8,845 bases of DNA from Sphingomonadaceae bacterium (GTDB taxonomy: Bacteria; Pseudomonadota; Alphaproteobacteria; Sphingomonadales; Sphingomonadaceae): positions 1 to 8,845 of the forward strand of contig JACFNY010000064.1 of NCBI GenBank assembly GCA_019454625.1, in the 5' to 3' direction. How positions within the stretch are numbered: the stretch's first letter is position 1; each line of letters opens with the position of its first letter. The notes under the pieces were generated by a model. The model worked only from the letters and a program-made list of their open reading frames with translations. It was not told the origin of the DNA and did no database searches. This document shows, piece after piece, positions 6,378 through 8,845 of this stretch. The position numbers were made by a program, and so were the translations under genes.

Positions 6378-6525
6378 GATATGTCCTCCTGTCGGCCGGG
6401 CACCGCGCAAGGCGCGGGCATCCGGCGGAAATGTCCGGAAAGGTCAGAGAGGACGGCCCCGACCGGCGCCCGGGAACGGGCGCGCGATCAGCGGCGGCAA
6501 GGTTCGGGCGATGCGCCGCGGGCCG
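6378..6525 (-). promoter_or_regulatory. 148-base leader between DUF2946 and receptor genes
   Basis: This inter-gene stretch is long for an otherwise tight operon. On the minus strand it has a strong hairpin soon after the DUF2946 stop (GCGCCC/GGGCGC, 6466-6471 with 6478-6483), then a TCCGGA-containing repeat region (6421-6439), then the small hairpin next to the ribosome binding site. No T-run follows the strong hairpin, so it is not a classical terminator. No Fur-box-like sequence is evident. A separate promoter or post-transcriptional control of the receptor are both possible. Confidence 0.35.
6385..6390 (-). promoter_or_regulatory. Strong ribosome binding site for the receptor GTG start
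   Basis: AGGAGG on the minus strand, 7 bases before the GTG at 6377, is a full match to the anti-Shine-Dalgarno sequence. It decides the non-ATG start. A small hairpin (CCGCG/CGCGG, 6403-6407 with 6413-6417) lies just upstream and could modulate access. Confidence 0.75.
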
Positions 6526-6918
6526 TCAGGCGCGCGCGGGCGGGCCGATCGCGGGCGGCGGGGGCGCCGCGAGGCGGTGGACCGTGAGGTCCGCAACGGC
6601 GCGGCTGAACGTCCGGCCCGCGTCGATCGCGACGAGGACCGCAAGCACGGGCGCGGCGGCAAGCGCGCCCGCGCCCATACCGGCGAACGCGCAAGGCGCA
6701 TCCATGCCGGAGTCGTGCTTCGTGGGGACGTGCCCGCCCTCCAGATCGAGGAGGACCTCGACCGGGCCGTTTCCGGTGCAAAGCGTGACGACGACGCCGT
6801 CCGCGGTCGCGACCGGCATGTAGCCGGAGGGCACGAGGATGCGGGCGAACAACACCAGGAACAGCGCGGCCGCGACCACGCCTTCCCGTATCCAGCCTTT
6901 CCGCAGCCCCCCGATCAT
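6526..6918 (-). CDS. DUF2946 family small membrane/periplasmic protein
   Basis: A 130-aa protein with the DUF2946 pattern: an N-terminal hydrophobic helix (about 12-29, ending in RILVPSGYMPV), a central segment VVVTLCTGNGPVEV, a His/Cys region (H63, H68, M72, C76, as GMDAPCAFAGMG), a second hydrophobic stretch (84-99) and a Pro-rich tail ending GPPARA. DUF2946 genes often precede TonB receptors, and one, CruR of Bordetella pertussis, has been described as a copper-responsive upstream ORF controlling receptor bfrG (from memory). The ATG at 6918 has GGAG about 6 bases upstream; a GTG at 6954 would add 12 residues but has no ribosome site. It is the first gene of the presumed DUF2946/receptor/PepSY operon. 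C47 and C76 together with the histidines could bind metal, which is inference. Confidence 0.8.
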   Translation of the reverse strand: MIGGLRKGWIREGVVAAALFLVLFARILVPSGYMPVATADGVVVTLCTGNGPVEVLLDLEGGHVPTKHDSGMDAPCAFAGMGAGALAAAPVLAVLVAIDAGRTFSRAVADLTVHRLAAPPPPAIGPPARA

Positions 6919-6950
6919 GCCCGCTCCGATAGGGGCATCGCGGCCGCTTG

Positions 6951-7009
6951 TCACGTGGGGCGCCGTGCCGCAGGCATCCGCCGCCCGTAAATTCCCTGTT
7001 CACGTGGGG
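6951..7009. repeat. Direct repeat with CACGTG cores in the divergent spacer
   Basis: TCACGTGGGG occurs at 6951-6960 and again at 7000-7009, 49 bp apart. Each copy contains the palindrome CACGTG. The pair lies between the DUF2946 operon (leftward) and the lipoprotein gene (rightward), so it may be an operator pair. Chance is possible in GC-rich DNA, but a repeated 10-mer in a 167-bp spacer is notable. Confidence 0.4.
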
Positions 7010-7028
7010 GGCGACAATTGCCTAGAAA
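6999..7028 (+). promoter_or_regulatory. Candidate promoter of the small lipoprotein gene
   Basis: TTCACG (6999-7004) and TAGAAA (7023-7028) are each 4 of 6 matches to the sigma-70 hexamers with an 18-base spacer, placing transcription start near 7035. The -35 overlaps the second CACGTG copy. A perfect 6-bp hairpin (GGGATC/GATCCC, 7045-7060) would lie in the leader before the ribosome site at 7077-7081. Confidence 0.3.
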
Positions 7029-7085
7029 ACAGTGGGCAGAAATCGGGATCACGGGATCCCGGCCGGACAGGGTTTTGGAGGCAAG

Positions 7086-7199
7086 ATGCGTTACATGATG
7101 GTGGCCGCGGTGTTGCTGCTCGCGGCGTGCAACACAATCGGCGGCGTGGGCAAGGACCTGCAATCGGTCGGCGAAACGGTATCCGACGTCGCGAAATAG
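7086..7199 (+). CDS. Entericidin-like small lipoprotein, 37 aa
   Basis: A very short gene encoding a membrane-anchored lipoprotein. The translation starts MRYMMVAAVLLLAAC, a hydrophobic signal peptide with a lipobox LAAC and acylated Cys15. The mature 23 residues, CNTIGGVGKDLQSVGETVSD and VAK, match the entericidin A/B pattern (CNTxxGxGxDxxxxG, ending near a Lys). Entericidins are small bacteriolytic or stress-related lipoproteins linked to stationary phase and osmotic stress in enterobacteria; in alphaproteobacteria their role is mostly unknown. GGAGG at 7077-7081, 4 bases upstream, supports the start. It has its own promoter-like sequence and is separated from the transporter by 146 bases, so it is probably a single-gene unit. 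Aspartate after the lipid cysteine would signal inner-membrane retention; here residue +2 is Asn, so outer-membrane sorting is expected. Confidence 0.88.
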   Translation: MRYMMVAAVLLLAACNTIGGVGKDLQSVGETVSDVAK

Positions 7200-7204
7200 G
7201 CCCC

Positions 7205-7226
7205 GCGCGGTGCGCAAGCGCCGCGT
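7205..7226 (+). terminator. GC-rich hairpin after the lipoprotein gene
   Basis: CGCGG (7206-7210) pairs with CCGCG (7221-7225) six bases after the lipoprotein stop. There is no T-run, so it may stabilise the 3' end rather than terminate. A second hairpin, CTGCGG/CCGCAG (7285-7290 with 7296-7301), lies in the leader of the next gene. I see nothing else of note between 7200 and 7345. Confidence 0.3.
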
Positions 7227-7345
7227 AGCGCCCGAAATTCACAGGGGCCCGGCCCTTGGCGGGGACGCCTCGCTCCGCTAGGCGCTGCGGTATCGCCGCA
7301 GGCATCGCTGCGAACGGCGCTGAAAACAGGGATCAGGATACCGGC

Positions 7346-8332
7346 ATGATGGGCAAGCTGCGCCCCGACGCGTTCACCATCGCGCTCGTCGCGACCGTGC
7401 TCGCGGCGACCGTGCTGCCGTGCCGGGGCGAGGCCGCAATCGCGTTCGCCCGCGCCGCGAAGGCGTCGATCATGCTGCTGTTCTTCCTGCACGGCGCGAA
7501 GCTCTCGCGCGAGGCGATCATCCGCGGCGCGGGCGCGGTGAAGCTCCACGTCTCCGCTCTCGGCCTCACCTATCTCGTGTTTCCGGCGATCGGGCTGCTG
7601 ATCGCGCTCGCCCCCGTGACGCTCGTCAGCGCGAACATCAAGGCGGGCATCATGTTCCACGTCGTGCTGCCGGCCACGGTGCAGTCGGCGATCGCCTTCA
7701 CATCGATCGGCGGCGGCAACGTCGCGGCGGCGGTGTGCAGCGCCTCGCTTTCGAACGTCATCGGCGTGTTCCTGACGCCGCTTCTGGCCGGCATCCTCAT
7801 CCACACGCAGGGCACGACCGGGGACCTCGATACGGTCGCGGCGATCCGCTCCGTCGTCGTCACCGTGCTCATCCCCTTCGTCGCCGGACACCTGTCGCGG
7901 CCGCTGACCGCCGCGTTCATCGCCCGCCATGCCGCCGTCCTCGGCAAGGTCGACCGGGGAGCCATCCTGCTCGTCGTCTACACGGCGTTCAGCGCGGCGG
8001 TCGTGGACGGCCTGTGGTCGCGCGTATCGGGCTTCGACCTCGCGGTCGTCGCCGCGCTCAGCGTCGTGATGCTGGCCGCGGTCCTGCTGGCCTCGCTCTG
8101 GCTGGCGCGCCTCACCGGCATGTCCCGCGCCGACAAGGTGGCGCTGATGTTCTGCGGATCGACCAAGAGCCTCGCGAGCGGCGTTCCCATCGCCGCGGCG
8201 CTGTTCGCGGCGCCGCTCGTCGGGATGCTGATGCTGCCGCTGCTGATCTATCACCAGATCCAGCTCATCGTCTGCGCCGTGATCGCCCGCTTCTACGCGG
8301 ATCATCCCGGCGGCGCGCCGCAGAACGCCTAA
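7346..8332 (+). CDS. Bile acid:sodium symporter-like transporter (YfeH/SLC10A7 type)
   Basis: An inner-membrane carrier of 328 aa in the SBF-like group related to E. coli YfeH and animal SLC10A7. About ten hydrophobic helices run through nearly the whole length. The two diagnostic crossover motifs are present: LPATVQSAIAFTSIGGGN at 108-125, continuing to CSASLSNVIGVFLTP, and FCGSTKSLASGVPIAAALF at 269-287, followed by LPLLIYHQIQ. The substrate is unknown for this branch; animal SLC10A7 affects calcium and glycosylation, and bile acid transport is not implied. The start at 7346 has AGGA (7335-7338) 7 bases upstream and removes 30 non-hydrophobic residues present in the longest frame; the ATG at 7349 is an alternative. 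Its TAA overlaps the stop of the convergent Lrp gene. An N-terminal MGKLRPDAFTIALV start matches relatives. Confidence 0.92.
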   Translation: MMGKLRPDAFTIALVATVLAATVLPCRGEAAIAFARAAKASIMLLFFLHGAKLSREAIIRGAGAVKLHVSALGLTYLVFPAIGLLIALAPVTLVSANIKAGIMFHVVLPATVQSAIAFTSIGGGNVAAAVCSASLSNVIGVFLTPLLAGILIHTQGTTGDLDTVAAIRSVVVTVLIPFVAGHLSRPLTAAFIARHAAVLGKVDRGAILLVVYTAFSAAVVDGLWSRVSGFDLAVVAALSVVMLAAVLLASLWLARLTGMSRADKVALMFCGSTKSLASGVPIAAALFAAPLVGMLMLPLLIYHQIQLIVCAVIARFYADHPGGAPQNA

Positions 8333-8799
8333 ACCGGGACGGCAGTCGTGTACTTGATCCGCTTCAGCGCGAAGTGCGAGGCGGTGGACGCAACCGACGC
8401 GTGGTTGAGCAGCTTGCGCATCAGGAACGCCTCGTAGGCGCCCACGTCCGCCACGACGACGCGGAGCTGGTAGTCCCACTCACCCGACATGGAGAGGCAC
8501 TCCATGATCTCCTCGCGCGCCATCACCCACGCCTCGAACTCCTCGCGGGCGCCGCGCTCGTGCGACTTGATGCGCACCTGACAGACGACATCGAGCCCCT
8601 TGCCGACCGCATCGCGGTTCACGAGGCGCACCACCGGGCCGAGCACGCCCTCGCTTTCGAGGTTGCGGATGCGACGCCAGCACGACGCCGCCGACGCGCC
8701 CACGCGCTCGCCGAGCGCGGCGCTGCTGATGCCGCCGTCCTCCTGCATGATTCGGACGATCTGGCGGTCGACCTCATCCATGTGACACGTCCATTTCAT
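8329..8799 (-). CDS. Lrp/AsnC family transcriptional regulator
   Basis: A DNA-binding regulator of amino-acid or related metabolism, 156 aa, the normal family length. The N-terminal winged HTH (about 7-65) reads MDEVDRQIVRIMQEDGGIS, then ALGERVGASAASCWRRIRNLE. The C-terminal RAM (ligand-binding) domain (about 70-150) includes VVCQVRI, IMECLSMSGEWDYQLRVVV and the final strand ALKRIKYTTAVP. These proteins form octamers or hexadecamers and respond to small ligands. Two in-frame starts exist: ATG 8799 and ATG 8781 (MDEVDRQ, the usual family start). Neither has a good ribosome site, so the first six residues are uncertain. It converges on the transporter gene with stop codons sharing bases; a regulatory link between them is not shown. 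The true target may be the unseen gene to the right of the window. Confidence 0.92.
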   Translation of the reverse strand: MKWTCHMDEVDRQIVRIMQEDGGISSAALGERVGASAASCWRRIRNLESEGVLGPVVRLVNRDAVGKGLDVVCQVRIKSHERGAREEFEAWVMAREEIMECLSMSGEWDYQLRVVVADVGAYEAFLMRKLLNHASVASTASHFALKRIKYTTAVPV

Positions 8800-8845
8800 A
8801 TTCTTCGCGAAAAGCGTGAATATGGTTCATTTATAATGCCGAATA
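8799..8845. promoter_or_regulatory. Promoter/operator region upstream of the Lrp gene
   Basis: An AT-rich stretch unlike the rest of the window. TATAAT at 8832-8837 on the plus strand is a perfect -10 for a rightward gene beyond the window edge, though no good -35 is seen 16-18 bases before it. TATTC (8799-8803) and GAATA (8818-8822) form an inverted repeat around an 8-bp palindrome TTCGCGAA (8804-8811); a further GAATA sits at 8841-8845. These are candidate Lrp sites for autoregulation. The window ends here, so the set is incomplete. Confidence 0.4.

Noticed and set aside
4311..6587. A 758-codon open frame on the plus strand
   Set aside because: It is antisense to the TonB receptor, which has a signal peptide, plug and barrel motifs. 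The translation is Arg/Ala/Asp-rich with no domain pattern, a typical GC-rich shadow frame.
6919..7085. Fur box or other iron-regulator site upstream of the DUF2946/receptor operon
   Set aside because: No GATAATGATAATCATTATC-like stretch is present; the spacer is GC-rich with only the CACGTG repeats and a weak rightward promoter.
7091..8479. A 462-codon minus-strand frame over the transporter
   Set aside because: It is antisense to a transporter with ten helices and family motifs. The composition is Arg/Asp/His-rich and repetitive, as expected for a shadow frame.

Overview
The window is GC-rich DNA (roughly two thirds G+C by eye) with tightly packed genes. It looks like a chromosomal segment of an alphaproteobacterium, most likely a sphingomonad. 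The reasons are the type-A RNase P RNA, a TonB-dependent receptor with an EIVVTG-type TonB box, and a DUF2946 / TonB receptor / PepSY cluster. This placement is inference; no rRNA gene is present to confirm it.

Layout. (1) 44-370 (+) encodes a small unknown protein in visibly less GC-rich DNA, followed by a weak terminator-like hairpin. (2) 371-580 has no gene. It carries two facing copies of a G/C-rich REP-like palindromic unit. (3) 581-961 (-) is rnpB, the RNase P RNA, with a plausible promoter at 968-995. (4) 1012-1707 (-) is an HxlR-family regulator fused to an SCP2-like C-terminal region. It diverges from 1857-2999 (+), an acyl-CoA dehydrogenase-fold flavoprotein. The spacer between them holds two copies of a TTCAG-N3-CTGAA dyad 22 bp apart, a strong candidate operator. 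(5) 2959-6918 (-) is an apparent three-gene operon, in transcription order DUF2946 protein, TonB-dependent outer-membrane receptor (GTG start), and PepSY-TM inner-membrane protein. Its last gene overlaps the end of the acyl-CoA dehydrogenase-like gene tail-to-tail by 41 bp. (6) 7086-7199 (+) is a 37-residue entericidin-like lipoprotein, too short for most gene callers. (7) 7346-8332 (+) is a ten-helix SBF-like transporter of the YfeH/SLC10A7 type. (8) 8329-8799 (-) is an Lrp/AsnC regulator whose stop codon overlaps that of the transporter.

How the genes may work together. The DUF2946/receptor/PepSY set reads as a metal or metallophore uptake system: the receptor brings a ligand across the outer membrane, and the PepSY-TM protein in the inner membrane probably handles or reduces it. 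DUF2946 proteins upstream of TonB receptors have been linked to copper-responsive control (CruR/bfrG in Bordetella pertussis, from memory). A Met/His-rich periplasmic stretch in the PepSY protein fits copper but does not prove it. The HxlR regulator probably controls itself and the divergent flavoprotein. That flavoprotein lacks a glutamate at both usual dehydrogenase catalytic positions, so 'acyl-CoA dehydrogenase' may be the wrong function. I see no CRISPR array, transposase, tRNA or phage gene.
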